Source of the DNA: Pseudomonas gingeri
Lineage (GTDB): Bacteria > Pseudomonadota > Gammaproteobacteria > Pseudomonadales > Pseudomonadaceae
Assembly: GCF_013385635.1 (NCBI RefSeq)
Contig: NZ_JACAPR010000011.1
Coordinates: 480,640-544,639, forward strand
Direction: 5' to 3'
DNA length: 64,000 nucleotides
The stretch's first letter is position 1. The number at the start of each line of letters is the position of its first letter. Below are positions 46,077-55,771 of the stretch, one piece after another. Below the pieces are notes generated by a model. The model was not told the DNA's origin. It made no database searches and was given only the letters and a program-made list of their open reading frames with translations. A program made the position numbers and the translations under genes.

Positions 46077-47309
46077 ATGCAATCTACCGCTACACACTCA
46101 AGCCACACTTCAGATTCAGCCGGTGTGCCGGCCAAACCCTATTCCAGGGGGCGGAGCGCGGTTGCCGTCGCCGCCCTGAGCCTGGGCTGCTTTTCCTTTG
46201 TCAGCACCGAACTGATGCCGGTGGGCGTGCTGCCCTCGATGGCGGCGGGGCTGGATGTCTCGCTGGGCGAGGCCGGCTACCTGGTCACGGGCTTCGCCTT
46301 CGTGGTGGCGCTTACCGCCGCGTTGCTGACCAGCCTGGTGGGCGCGATCAACAGGAAGGCGCTGATGGCCGGCCTGCTGGCCGTCTGCTGTCTGGGCAAC
46401 CTGCTGACCTTCCTGGCCCCGAACTACTTTGTCGTACTGGCCGGGCGCGTTCTGGTGGCGGCGGCGATCGGAGTGTTCTGGTCGACGGCTGTGGTGACGG
46501 CGGTGCATCTCGTTTCTGCCCGCAACGCCGTGCGTGCCACTTCGGTCGTCTTCGGCGGCGTGTCCCTTGCCGCTGTGCTCGGGGTTCCGGCCGGAGCCAT
46601 CCTCGGTGGGCAGGAGGGCTGGCGCGCGGTATTCGCCGCCCTCACGGTGTTGAGTCTCCTGGTGTTTATCGCCATCGCCTGGTCGGTGCCCGCCGTGCGC
46701 ATTTCCAATGCGTCGATTCGCGGAGCGATGTCCCGGGTCCTCGGCAACGGTCCGTTGTTGGCGGTATTCGGCACCACCGCGCTGATCGTGACCGGCAACT
46801 TCCTGGCCTACACCTACATTGCGCCTTATCTCGAGCAGATCGCCCGGCAGACCCCGGCGCAGATCAGCGTGATGTTGTTGATCTACGGGGCGGCGGGCGT
46901 GGTCAGCAATTTTGCCGTGGGGCCTTTCGCGAGCCGTTCGCCGCAGGGCTGCCTGGTTGTGGTAACGATGATGCTGGCGGCCAGCTTGCTGGCCATGAAC
47001 CTGGTTGCCACCAGCCATGCCTCGATGGTGGCGATCCTGGCGATCTGGGGCGCGGCCTACGGTGCGTTGCCGGTACTGCTGCAGACCTCGGTATTCAAGG
47101 GCGCCTCCGTCATCGACGGTGGGGCGGACGCGGCCACTTCGATCAATGTCTCGGTATTCAACGCCGGGATTGGCCTGGGCGCACTGATCGGCGGCCTGAT
47201 CATCAACGGGCTGGGTCCACAACTCATTCCCCAGGTTTCCGCGGGATTCGTCCTTGCGGCGTTGATCGTGGTGATCGCGACCCGCAACCAGCAGGTGCGT
47301 CAGCACTGA
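46077..47309 (+). CDS. MFS efflux transporter (DHA1 type)
   Basis: 410 residues (414 if the ATG at 46065 is used). Twelve predicted membrane segments; start of the core SFVSTELMPVGVLPSMAAGL is characteristic of arabinose/nucleoside-type drug exporters of the DHA1 group. The antiporter motif lies in VFGGVSLAAVLGVPAGAIL. Follows the SDR gene by about 140 bases and probably exports the substrate or a related toxic compound. Confidence 0.9.
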   Translation: MQSTATHSSHTSDSAGVPAKPYSRGRSAVAVAALSLGCFSFVSTELMPVGVLPSMAAGLDVSLGEAGYLVTGFAFVVALTAALLTSLVGAINRKALMAGLLAVCCLGNLLTFLAPNYFVVLAGRVLVAAAIGVFWSTAVVTAVHLVSARNAVRATSVVFGGVSLAAVLGVPAGAILGGQEGWRAVFAALTVLSLLVFIAIAWSVPAVRISNASIRGAMSRVLGNGPLLAVFGTTALIVTGNFLAYTYIAPYLEQIARQTPAQISVMLLIYGAAGVVSNFAVGPFASRSPQGCLVVVTMMLAASLLAMNLVATSHASMVAILAIWGAAYGALPVLLQTSVFKGASVIDGGADAATSINVSVFNAGIGLGALIGGLIINGLGPQLIPQVSAGFVLAALIVVIATRNQQVRQH

Positions 47310-47384
47310 GTCGCCACCCGGGATATCGCGGCAATCGTTTACACTGGCCGGCTCTCACTCAACATCAACGCCAGGGATAGCCGA

Positions 47385-48119
47385 ATGTTCCACGAGAGTC
47401 TTGCCGTACTGCTCGACTATGGGATCTACCTGATTCCGGGTCTGGTTCTCTGTGGTCTCTGGTTCGCGTTAATCCCCAGGACCCAGCCGGCCTTGCGTAT
47501 CGTGATCCTGCTGTTGGCCTTCGTGCTGATGCGCGATGCAATGACGCCGTTGGGCCTGTGGTCGCTTAGCAGCGATTTGCAGATCGGATTTATCGCCAAT
47601 CCGTGGGTGCTGGCGGTGCTGGGGGCTTTGTCACTTGGGCTGGTTGGCATGCTTGCGCGTCTGACGCCGGAACTGTGGCAACTGCTGGTGGTCTTCAAGG
47701 GCAATCGAATCGGGGGCCTGGCGGTGGGCATCGCGGTCGGCTGCCTGATGGGTTTGCCGTTGCGCGTCTACCAGGGTATCGAACCCGCGGCGATCCCCGG
47801 CTACTGGAGCTGGCTGATCGGCATGACGGTGCTGGCCTATGGGGCCAATGCCCTGGAAGAAGTGCTGTTTCGCGGTTTTCTGCAGGGCTACCTGGAACAG
47901 CACGTGACGGCGTTGCGCGCGGCGTTGATCAGTGCGGTGGCGTTCTCGGCCTGTCATTCGTTCCTCGCCCTGACCGTCACCCAACTCGGCTGGCCGGTAT
48001 TGCTTTTTACGTTGCTCGAAGGGCTGGCCTGCGCGCTGGTGCGCATGCGCTACGGAGTCATGGCCTCGACGGCTGTCCATGGCAGCGCGATTCTGCTTAT
48101 CGCTGTACCGATGCTGTAG
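47385..48119 (+). CDS. CPBP-family intramembrane glutamic endopeptidase
   Basis: 244 residues with seven or eight membrane segments. The catalytic motifs are EEVLFRGFLQG (EExxxR) at about 160 and FSACHSF (FxxxH) at about 195. Related enzymes cleave prenylated proteins or mature bacteriocins; no substrate is evident nearby. Its last 23 bases overlap the end of the convergent LysR gene. Confidence 0.9.
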   Translation: MFHESLAVLLDYGIYLIPGLVLCGLWFALIPRTQPALRIVILLLAFVLMRDAMTPLGLWSLSSDLQIGFIANPWVLAVLGALSLGLVGMLARLTPELWQLLVVFKGNRIGGLAVGIAVGCLMGLPLRVYQGIEPAAIPGYWSWLIGMTVLAYGANALEEVLFRGFLQGYLEQHVTALRAALISAVAFSACHSFLALTVTQLGWPVLLFTLLEGLACALVRMRYGVMASTAVHGSAILLIAVPML

Positions 48120-49041
48120 CCGGCGCCACGGACTGGAAGTACTGCGTGGCCACTTCCTGCAACAGGTAGCGCATCCAACGGTGGGCCGGGTCGTTGTCGA
48201 GGATCTTGTTCCACAAGGTGAATTCGCGCAGGGGCGGCAGTTCGAAGGGCAGCGGCAGGATTTTCAAGGGCAGGAAGCCGGCATACAGGGCCGCCAGGCT
48301 CCGGTGCATCACCGCGATACGGTGGGTGCCCACCAGCAAGTGCGGCACGGTATTGAAGCTACTGGTGGTCAGTTCCACCCGGCGGGCCTTGCCGTAGCGC
48401 AGCAGGGTCTTTTCCCCCAGGCTCGGTTCGCGGTTGCTGCCGAAGTTGACGGCGACATGGCCCAGTTGCAGGTATTGCTCCAGGCTCAATGTCTCGCCCA
48501 CCAGCGGGTTGTCGCGCCAGACCACGCACTGGTAGTCATCTTCGAACAGCAACTCCTTGGCATGCAGGTCCGACAGGTAGAGGTCCGGCATGATCACGAA
48601 GTCGACTTCGCCCTGGGTCAGCATCTGGTTGTAATTGTCGGCGGCCGGCTGGATGTCGATGGAGATGTGCGGCGCCCGCTGCTGCAGGCGCTGCGCCAGC
48701 GGGCTGAGGATCACCGTGGTGACAAAGTCGGTGGCGATGAGCTTGAAGTGCCGCTTGCAGGTCAACGGATCGAATTCGGGTTTGTTGACGATGCTCGACT
48801 GGATATCCAGCAGCACCCGCCGTACCGGTTCGGCCAGTCCCTGGGCCAGGGGCGTCGGCAGCATCTTGCGCCCCACCTGGACCAGCAACTCATCATCGAA
48901 ATACTCCCGCAGCCTCGCCAGCAGGCCGCTGGCGGCCGATTGGCTGACGTTCAGCCGGGAGGCCGCGCGAGTGATGTTCTGTTCGGTGAGCAGGGTATCG
49001 AGAACCACCAGCAGGTTCAGGTCCAGGTGATGAAAGCGCAT
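48097..49041 (-). CDS. LysR-family regulator (NodD/SyrM-like)
   Basis: 314 residues. RFHHLDLNLLVVLDTLL start and AASRLNVSQSAASGLLARLR helix-turn-helix are typical of the NodD-like branch that responds to aromatic or other hydrophobic ligands. A GGAG site is eight bases from ATG 49041 and too close to the ATG at 49047. It is divergent from the DUF1302 gene and the likely regulator of the whole 49.2-58.9 kb operon. The 171-base gap contains an AATCGATT palindrome at 49105-49112. Confidence 0.92.
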   Translation of the reverse strand: MRFHHLDLNLLVVLDTLLTEQNITRAASRLNVSQSAASGLLARLREYFDDELLVQVGRKMLPTPLAQGLAEPVRRVLLDIQSSIVNKPEFDPLTCKRHFKLIATDFVTTVILSPLAQRLQQRAPHISIDIQPAADNYNQMLTQGEVDFVIMPDLYLSDLHAKELLFEDDYQCVVWRDNPLVGETLSLEQYLQLGHVAVNFGSNREPSLGEKTLLRYGKARRVELTTSSFNTVPHLLVGTHRIAVMHRSLAALYAGFLPLKILPLPFELPPLREFTLWNKILDNDPAHRWMRYLLQEVATQYFQSVAPATASVQR

Positions 49042-49212
49042 CGGCATTTCTCCGGTTGAGCACGCCGCTTTGTATCACTTTTTTTAGATGGATGGCATCC
49101 CGATAATCGATTGTTCGGATTCTTTCCGGCTACCTATCATCGCCTCGAGCACTGCAGGGAATGCAGGTTCGCAAAGACCTTTCACGACAAAAATAACAAG
49201 TCAGAGGTTGGC

Positions 49213-50889
49213 ATGATGAACTGCAAGAACTGGACGGGCGTCCGGCCGCCCCGGCAGCTGGCTGCCATGGCTGCGGCAGTCGCCGCCATCAGCGTTGCGC
49301 CCCATGCGGCGGCGTTTGAAATCGATACCGGCGATTCCGACCTGCATCTGCGCTGGGACAACACGCTCAAGTACAACGCCGCCTGGCGATTGAAGGACCG
49401 TGACAGCAAGCTGGTCGGTTCGGTCAACCAGGACGATAGCGACCGCAACTTCAACAAGGGCCTGATTTCCAATCGCCTGAACGTGCTGTCCGAATTCGAT
49501 GCGCGCTACAACAATTTCGGTGCGCGGATCAGCGGTGCCGGTTGGTATGACAGCGTCTACGAAGGACATAACGACAACGACTCGCCGGCCACCGCCAACC
49601 AGCGCTCGGTCGCCTATGACCGTTTTACCGATGACACCCGCACCCTGCATGGCAGCGATGCCGAGATTCTCGACGCCTTTGTCTTCGGCAAGGGCAACCT
49701 GGGTGACCTGCCCGGCAGCTTCCGGCTCGGACGGCACACGGTACTGTGGGGTGAAAGCCTGTTTTTCGGTGCCAACGGCATTGCCGCCGGGCAGGCCCCG
49801 GTGGATATCATCAAGGCCACGTCGGTCCCCAATACGCCCTTCAAGGAGCTGATCCGCCCGGTCAACCAGTTCTCCGGACAGATCCAGCTGCGACCCAACG
49901 TCTCCGTGGCGGCCTATTACCAGTTCGAATGGGAAGAGAACCGTATCCCCGCCGTGGGCAGTTACTTCTCCACCTCGGACGTGGTCGGCGAGGGTGGCGA
50001 GCGGCTGATCGTCGGCGGGCCGATCGGCCCCAACCGGCAACCCCTGGCGTTCTTCCACGGCAAGGACATCAAGGCCAGCGATCGTGGCCAATACGGGCTG
50101 TCGCTGCGCTTTTCGCCCGAAGACTGGAACACCGATTTCGGCCTCTACGCGATCCGCTATCACGCCAAGGACCCGATGCTCTATACCCGGGCCAACAGTG
50201 GCGGACCGAACGTGCTGACCGGCCAGTTGGGCGAATACCAGCTGGTGTACGCCGAAGGGATCAGTGCCTTTGGCGCCAGCTTCAGCACGTCGGTGGGCGA
50301 TGCCAACGTCGCCGGCGAGGTCTCGGTGCGCCGCAACACACCACTGGTCAGCCTGTCGCAGGCCAATCCGGGCGGTCTCGGCGACAACGACAGCCACGCC
50401 CTGTATGCCGTGGGCAACTCGCTGCATGCGCAACTCTCGACCCTGTACTCGTTCAACAGCAACGGTTTCTGGGACTCGGCCAGCCTGGCCGGCGAAGTGG
50501 CCTGGCACCGTCGCACCAGCATCACCAAAAATGCCGCCGCGCTGGACCCCAACAGCGAGCGCGATGCCTGGGGCCTGCGCATGAGCTTCACGCCGAACTT
50601 CTTCCAGGTCTATCCCGGTGTCGACCTGAGTGTGCCGCTGGGACTGGGTTACAACCCCAAGGGGCGTTCGTCGGTGATCAGCAAGTTCAACAACGGCGTG
50701 GGCGACAAGGGCGGCGACCTGAGCATCGGCCTGCAACTGGAATACCTGCAGACCTGGAAAGCCGGCCTCAACTACACGCACTACATCGGCGGCAGCGACA
50801 ACTTTCTCGACGCCAGCAACGCCAACACCTATGGACAGCCGCTCAAGGACCGGGACTTTCTCGCGTTTACCGTCCAGCGTTCGTTTTGA
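49213..50889 (+). CDS. DUF1302 outer-membrane protein
   Basis: 558 residues, signal peptide ending HAAAFEIDTG. The mature protein has alternating beta-strand patterns and ends in the typical outer-membrane Phe (DFLAFTVQRSF). Conserved family blocks: FRLGRHTVLWGESLFFGANGIA and FKELIRPVNQFSGQIQL. DUF1302 proteins are predicted long-chain-substrate porins that co-occur with DUF1329. First gene of the seven-gene operon; AGAGG ribosome site. An ATG one codon later is equally possible. Confidence 0.9.
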   Translation: MMNCKNWTGVRPPRQLAAMAAAVAAISVAPHAAAFEIDTGDSDLHLRWDNTLKYNAAWRLKDRDSKLVGSVNQDDSDRNFNKGLISNRLNVLSEFDARYNNFGARISGAGWYDSVYEGHNDNDSPATANQRSVAYDRFTDDTRTLHGSDAEILDAFVFGKGNLGDLPGSFRLGRHTVLWGESLFFGANGIAAGQAPVDIIKATSVPNTPFKELIRPVNQFSGQIQLRPNVSVAAYYQFEWEENRIPAVGSYFSTSDVVGEGGERLIVGGPIGPNRQPLAFFHGKDIKASDRGQYGLSLRFSPEDWNTDFGLYAIRYHAKDPMLYTRANSGGPNVLTGQLGEYQLVYAEGISAFGASFSTSVGDANVAGEVSVRRNTPLVSLSQANPGGLGDNDSHALYAVGNSLHAQLSTLYSFNSNGFWDSASLAGEVAWHRRTSITKNAAALDPNSERDAWGLRMSFTPNFFQVYPGVDLSVPLGLGYNPKGRSSVISKFNNGVGDKGGDLSIGLQLEYLQTWKAGLNYTHYIGGSDNFLDASNANTYGQPLKDRDFLAFTVQRSF

Positions 50890-50928
50890 ACGACTGCTCC
50901 AGAACAACAATAACCAGAGGTGCGTTTC

Positions 50929-52287
50929 ATGAAACTCGATTCCTTGCATCCGTGGCTGCTGTCGGGCCTGCTGCTGGCCGTCGCGCCTTCGTCCTGGGCG
51001 GTCAGCGAGACCGAGGCCCAGCAGCTCAAGTCCAGCCTGACGCCCCTGGGCGGTGAGCGTGCCGGCAATGCCGATGGCAGCATTCCGGCCTGGGAACACG
51101 GCTTCAACCAGGTCCCGGCCGGTATCAGCCCGGGGCCACGGATCCCGGACTATTTCGCCAGCGACAAACGCCTGTATTCGGTGACCGCACAGAACCTGGC
51201 GCAGTACGGCGACAAGCTCAGCGATGGGCAGAAGGCGCTGTTCGCCAAGTACCCCGGCTACCGGATCGACGTCTACCCCTCCCGGCGCACGGCGGCGGCG
51301 CCGCAATGGGTCTACGACAATACCCTGAAGAATGCCATCGGTGCGCACCTGACCAACCAGGGCAATACCCTGGAAGGCGCCAGCGGCGGGATCCCGTTCC
51401 CGATTCCCAAGTCCGGTGCCGAGGTGATCTGGAACCATCACCTGAGCTGGCGCGGGGTGGCCTGGAAGAACGACTACAACGTCTACGTCATCACCGCCAG
51501 CGGCCAGCGCATCCTGTCCAGCACGGTCCAGGCGCAACGGGAAATGCCGTATTACTTCGAGAACGGCAAGTCCGAGTACAAGGGCGTCTACTGGATGACC
51601 CGGCTGGTCAACCTCGGGCCGCCGCAGCGGGCCGGCGAGGCACTGCTGGGACGCGAACCGCTGGATTATGCCAGTGGCGGACCGCAATCCTGGGTCTACC
51701 TGGCCGGCCAGCGGCGCGTGCGCAAACTGCCGGTGTCGTCCTACGACACGCCGACCCCGACCAGTTCCGGCGTGGCCAACTTCGACGAGGTCTCGGTGTT
51801 CACCGGACCGCTGGACCGCTACGACTGGAAGATCGTCGGCAAGCAGGAAATGCTGATTCCCTACAACAGCAACATGATCCTGCAACCGACGAAGGATGAG
51901 GCGATTCTCGGCGAGCGGTTTCTCAATCCCGACTACATGCGCTGGGAACTGCACCGTGTCTGGGTGGTGGAGGGCAACCTGGTGGCCGGCAAGCGCCACA
52001 GCATGCCCAAGCGGCGCTTCTACGTGGACGAAGACACCTGGATGGCGGTACTGGGCGACAGCTGGGATGCCAACCAGAAACTCTGGCGCACCTACTTTCA
52101 ACTGCCTTACCTGATGCCGGAACTGCCGGGGCTGGTACGCGGCCTCTACGGTCAGTATGACCTGCAGACCGGCGCCTGGATGGCGCACAACGTGGTCACG
52201 GAAAAACGCGTGCACAACGAAGTGGTCAAGCCGTTCCCCGACAGCGACTTCAGCCCGGACGGCCTGGCGGCCGATGGTGTGCGTTGA
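50929..52287 (+). CDS. DUF1329 periplasmic/outer-membrane lipoprotein-like protein
   Basis: 452 residues with a signal peptide (LLSGLLLAVAPSSWAVS). Family blocks: LTPLGGERAGNADGSIPAWE, GIPFPIPKSGAEVIWNHHLS and FYVDEDTWMAVLGDSWD. LolB/LppX-like fold is predicted for this family, which suggests binding of a hydrophobic ligand in the periplasm. GAGGTG site before the ATG; one-base overlap with the next gene. Confidence 0.9.
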   Translation: MKLDSLHPWLLSGLLLAVAPSSWAVSETEAQQLKSSLTPLGGERAGNADGSIPAWEHGFNQVPAGISPGPRIPDYFASDKRLYSVTAQNLAQYGDKLSDGQKALFAKYPGYRIDVYPSRRTAAAPQWVYDNTLKNAIGAHLTNQGNTLEGASGGIPFPIPKSGAEVIWNHHLSWRGVAWKNDYNVYVITASGQRILSSTVQAQREMPYYFENGKSEYKGVYWMTRLVNLGPPQRAGEALLGREPLDYASGGPQSWVYLAGQRRVRKLPVSSYDTPTPTSSGVANFDEVSVFTGPLDRYDWKIVGKQEMLIPYNSNMILQPTKDEAILGERFLNPDYMRWELHRVWVVEGNLVAGKRHSMPKRRFYVDEDTWMAVLGDSWDANQKLWRTYFQLPYLMPELPGLVRGLYGQYDLQTGAWMAHNVVTEKRVHNEVVKPFPDSDFSPDGLAADGVR

Positions 52288-53354
52288 TGACCGGGCCTTT
52301 TCATTGGCTGGCGCTGGGGGTGCTGGGCATCAGCCTCGCAGCCCAGGCCGGCGAAGCCGCGGTCAGCGATGTGCTGTTGCGCCCGGCCCGCCAGGCCAGT
52401 GCACCGACCCGGGCGGTACTGATCGATATCGCCAGAGCCGGGCAGCGCCTGGTGGCGGTGGGCGAGCACGGTTTGATCCTGCTCTCCGACGACAGCGGCC
52501 AGCACTGGCGCCAGGCCGTGGTCCCGACGAGCGTGAGCCTGACCGCGGTGAGCTTTCCGACGGCAGAGCAGGGCTGGGCGGTGGGTCACGCGGGGATGGT
52601 GCTGCATAGCGCCGACGGCGGCGAAAGCTGGAGTGTGCAACTGGACGGCAATGCGGCCGCGCAACGTGTGCTCGATGCCTTGGCGGACAAGTCGAACGAT
52701 ACCCCGCAATACCAGCGGCAACTCAAGGCGGCCCGGGTCTTTGTCGCCGAAGGTGCCGACAAGCCGCTGCTGGCGGTGCATTTTACCGATGAGCGGGTAG
52801 GCACGGTGGTCGGGGCTTTCGGCCTGATCCTGCATACCACGGACGGTGGCGTCACCTGGCAGTCCTGGGTCGATCGTCTGGACAACCCGGCGGGCAACCA
52901 CCTGTACGCGATTGCCAGCCAGGGGGCGCGCATCTATGTCGCCGGGGAACAGGGCCTGGTGCTGATGTCGGAAGACGCCGGGGCGCATTTCGTGCGTCTG
53001 CCCAGCCCCTATGAAGGCAGCTTTTTCACCTTGAACCTGTCATCCGACGGCGATGTGCTGGTTGCCGGACTGCGCGGCAATGCCTGGCACAGCCGCGACC
53101 AGGGACAGCATTGGGCGCAGTTGGACAATCCCTTCGGTAGCAGCCTGATGGCGGCACGCTCGCTGGAGAACGGCGGCGTGGTGCTGGCCGACCAGTCCGG
53201 ACGCCTGCTGTCCGGCAGCGAAGACGGGCCGTTGCGTGAGCAGTCGCCGCCAGCGGGCATGGCCGTCGCCTCCCTGATCCGGGCGCCGGACGGCCGCTGG
53301 GTCGTGGTGGGCGGGCGGGGTATCGAACGATTGGAACAGGTGGTACTGCAATGA
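52287..53354 (+). CDS. YCF48-like beta-propeller protein
   Basis: 355 residues, exported (signal peptide ending AAQAGEA). Repeated blocks such as GEHGLILLSDDSGQHWRQ, GHAGMVLHSADGGESWSV, GAFGLILHTTDGGVTWQS and GEQGLVLMSEDAGAHF mark a photosystem-II-stability-factor-like propeller. It probably assembles or stabilises the RND exporter encoded next. TGATG with the DUF1329 gene, ATGA with the exporter. Confidence 0.9.
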   Translation: MTGPFHWLALGVLGISLAAQAGEAAVSDVLLRPARQASAPTRAVLIDIARAGQRLVAVGEHGLILLSDDSGQHWRQAVVPTSVSLTAVSFPTAEQGWAVGHAGMVLHSADGGESWSVQLDGNAAAQRVLDALADKSNDTPQYQRQLKAARVFVAEGADKPLLAVHFTDERVGTVVGAFGLILHTTDGGVTWQSWVDRLDNPAGNHLYAIASQGARIYVAGEQGLVLMSEDAGAHFVRLPSPYEGSFFTLNLSSDGDVLVAGLRGNAWHSRDQGQHWAQLDNPFGSSLMAARSLENGGVVLADQSGRLLSGSEDGPLREQSPPAGMAVASLIRAPDGRWVVVGGRGIERLEQVVLQ

Positions 53355-55771
53355 CATGTCTTTCCAAGCCCGCCGCGAGCCTGAGCGCCGCCGAGCATAG
53401 CCTGGCGACCTTCGACAGCCGCTCCGGCTCGCTGATCGAGCGTGGGCTGTTCAACCACCGTGGCCTGGTGTTGTGGCTGTGCCTGCTGCTGACCCTGGGA
53501 CTGGGGGCCGCCAGCAGCCGCCTCGGGCTCAACGCCAGTTTCGAGAAGATGATTCCCACGGGACATCCCTATATCGCCAATTACCTGGCCAATCAGCAGG
53601 AGCTCACCGGACTGGGCAACGCCGTGCGCATCGCCGTCGAGGCGCCGGGCGATTCCATCTACGACGCGCATTACCTGGATCTGCTGGCCCGCCTCAACGA
53701 CAAGGTGTTCCTGTTGCCCGGCGTCGACCGGCCCTTCATGAAGTCCCTGTGGACCCCGAACATGCGCTGGATGGCCGTGACCGAGGAGGGCGTGGAAGGC
53801 GGGCGAGTGATTCCCGACGACTACGACGGCTCGGCGGCCAGCCTGGAAACCGTCCGGCGCAATGCCGCGCGCTCCGGGGAGATCGGCCAGATCATCGCCC
53901 TGGACGCACGCTCCAGCCTGATCTTCGTGCCGCTGATGGAGATCGACCCGAATACCGGCAAGGCGCTGGACTACGCGGCGCTCTCCCGGCAACTGGAGCA
54001 ACTGCGCGGTGAGTTCCAGGCCCAGGGCCTGCAGATCCACATCACCGGCTTCGTCAAGGTGGTGGGCGACCTGATGGAAGGACTGCAGCAGGTCCTGCTG
54101 TACTTCGCCGTGGCCATCCTGATCGCCACGGCCATGCTCTACGGGTTTACCCGTTGCCTGCGCAGTACGCTGCTGGTGATGAGCTGTTCGCTGGTAGCGG
54201 TGGCCTGGCAACTGGGATTGGTGGCCTTGCTGGGGTTCGAACTCGATCCCTACTCGGTACTGGTGCCATTTCTGGTCCTGGCCATCGGCATGAGCCATGG
54301 TGCGCAGAAGATGAACGGCATCATGCAGGATATCGGGCGCGGCATGCATCGGCGGGTGGCGGCACGGTTCACTTTTCGCCGGCTGTTCCTCGCCGGACTG
54401 ACGGCGCTGCTGTGCGACGCCGTGGGCTTTGCGGTGTTGATGCTGATCGATATCAAGGTCATCCAGGACCTGGCATTGATCGCCAGTATCGGTGTTGCGG
54501 TGCTGGTGTTCACCAACCTGATCCTGTTGCCGATCCTGCTCAGCTATTGTGGCGTCAGCCCCCGTGCCGCGGCACGCAGCCTGCGCAGTGAAGCGCAGGC
54601 GGAGCAGGGGCGCAAACATCCGCTCTGGGCGTTCCTCGATCGCTTTACCCGGCGTCGCTGGGCGACGGTCACGTTGCTGGTCAGCGCCTTGCTGGCGGGC
54701 GGTGGCTACTGGATCAGCCTGCAACTGCAGGTCGGCGATCTCGACGCCGGGGCTCCCGAACTGCGGGCGGATTCGCGCTACAACCGGGACAACGGTTTCA
54801 TGGTCGCCCATTACGGCGCCAGCAGCGATGTGTTCGCGGTGATCGTGCGCACTCCCGACGGCACCTGCTCCGACTACGCGGCCCTGATGCGCCTCGACGC
54901 CCTGGAGTGGCGTCTGCGCCAGTTGCCCGGCGTGGAGTCGACGGCCTCGCTGGCCAGCCTCAATCGCAGCCTGCTGGTCGGCATGAGCGAGGGCAATCCG
55001 AAATGGTATGACCTGACCCGCAACCAGGCGCTGCTCAACTCGATCACCGGGCGGGCGCCGCGGGAACTGTTCAACCAGAGCTGCAATACCCTCACGCTCT
55101 ACACTTACCTGAGCGATCACAAGGCCGTGACGCTGACCCGGCTGGTGAACGAGGTGGAAGCCTTCGCCCAGGCCAACAACGACGCGCAGGTACGGTTTCT
55201 GCTGGCCGCCGGCAACGCCGGTATCGAGGCCGCGACCAATATCGTCGTCAGGCAGGCCAACCACGACATGCTGTTCTGGGTCTATGGCGCGGTGATCCTG
55301 CTCTGCCTGCTGACCTTCCGCTCGCTGCGGGCGGTGATCTGCGTGATCCTGCCGCTGGCTCTCACGTCGATTCTCTGCGAGGCCCTGATGGTCTGGCTGG
55401 GCATCGGCGTCAAGGTCGCCACCCTGCCGGTGATCGCCCTGGGGGTGGGCATCGGCGTGGATTACGCGTTGTATGTCATGAGCATCCTGCTGGCGCGCCA
55501 GCGGGCCGGGGAGAGCCTTTCCCAGGCCTACTACCACGCGCTGCTGTTCACCGGCAAAGTGGTGATGCTGACGGGGGTGACCCTGGCGGTCGGCGTGGCG
55601 ACCTGGGCCTTTTCCCCGATCAAGTTCCAGGCGGACATGGGCATTCTGCTGGCCTTCATGTTCCTGCTGAACATGATCGGCGCCCTGGTGCTGCTGCCGG
55701 CCCTGGCGCACTTTCTGCTACCCCGGCCTTCGCTCGATTCATCGATAACAACAACAGGAAAAAACCTATGA
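53351..55771 (+). CDS. RND-superfamily (MMPL) exporter
   Basis: 806 residues. Two repeats of one plus five helices each with a large periplasmic domain after the first helix (residues about 60-220 and 455-610). Conserved segment LPFLVLAIGMSHGAQKMNG-like in repeat one and LGVGIGVDYALYVMSILL in repeat two. This lineage moves hydrophobic or lipid-like molecules. It is encoded with DUF1302, DUF1329 and YCF48 partners, which suggests a trans-envelope complex. Confidence 0.92.
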   Translation: MTCLSKPAASLSAAEHSLATFDSRSGSLIERGLFNHRGLVLWLCLLLTLGLGAASSRLGLNASFEKMIPTGHPYIANYLANQQELTGLGNAVRIAVEAPGDSIYDAHYLDLLARLNDKVFLLPGVDRPFMKSLWTPNMRWMAVTEEGVEGGRVIPDDYDGSAASLETVRRNAARSGEIGQIIALDARSSLIFVPLMEIDPNTGKALDYAALSRQLEQLRGEFQAQGLQIHITGFVKVVGDLMEGLQQVLLYFAVAILIATAMLYGFTRCLRSTLLVMSCSLVAVAWQLGLVALLGFELDPYSVLVPFLVLAIGMSHGAQKMNGIMQDIGRGMHRRVAARFTFRRLFLAGLTALLCDAVGFAVLMLIDIKVIQDLALIASIGVAVLVFTNLILLPILLSYCGVSPRAAARSLRSEAQAEQGRKHPLWAFLDRFTRRRWATVTLLVSALLAGGGYWISLQLQVGDLDAGAPELRADSRYNRDNGFMVAHYGASSDVFAVIVRTPDGTCSDYAALMRLDALEWRLRQLPGVESTASLASLNRSLLVGMSEGNPKWYDLTRNQALLNSITGRAPRELFNQSCNTLTLYTYLSDHKAVTLTRLVNEVEAFAQANNDAQVRFLLAAGNAGIEAATNIVVRQANHDMLFWVYGAVILLCLLTFRSLRAVICVILPLALTSILCEALMVWLGIGVKVATLPVIALGVGIGVDYALYVMSILLARQRAGESLSQAYYHALLFTGKVVMLTGVTLAVGVATWAFSPIKFQADMGILLAFMFLLNMIGALVLLPALAHFLLPRPSLDSSITTTGKNL

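Noticed and set aside
49105..49112. AATCGATT as the NodD-like regulator's operator
   Set aside because: An 8-base palindrome alone is too short to claim; surrounding symmetry is imperfect.
49201..52215. 1004-codon open frame antisense to the DUF1302 and DUF1329 genes
   Set aside because: Long antisense frames are common in GC-rich codon-biased genes; its translation resembles no family and the plus-strand genes are well supported. The same holds for the antisense frames at 12099-14138, 53009-55711 and 55531-57000.
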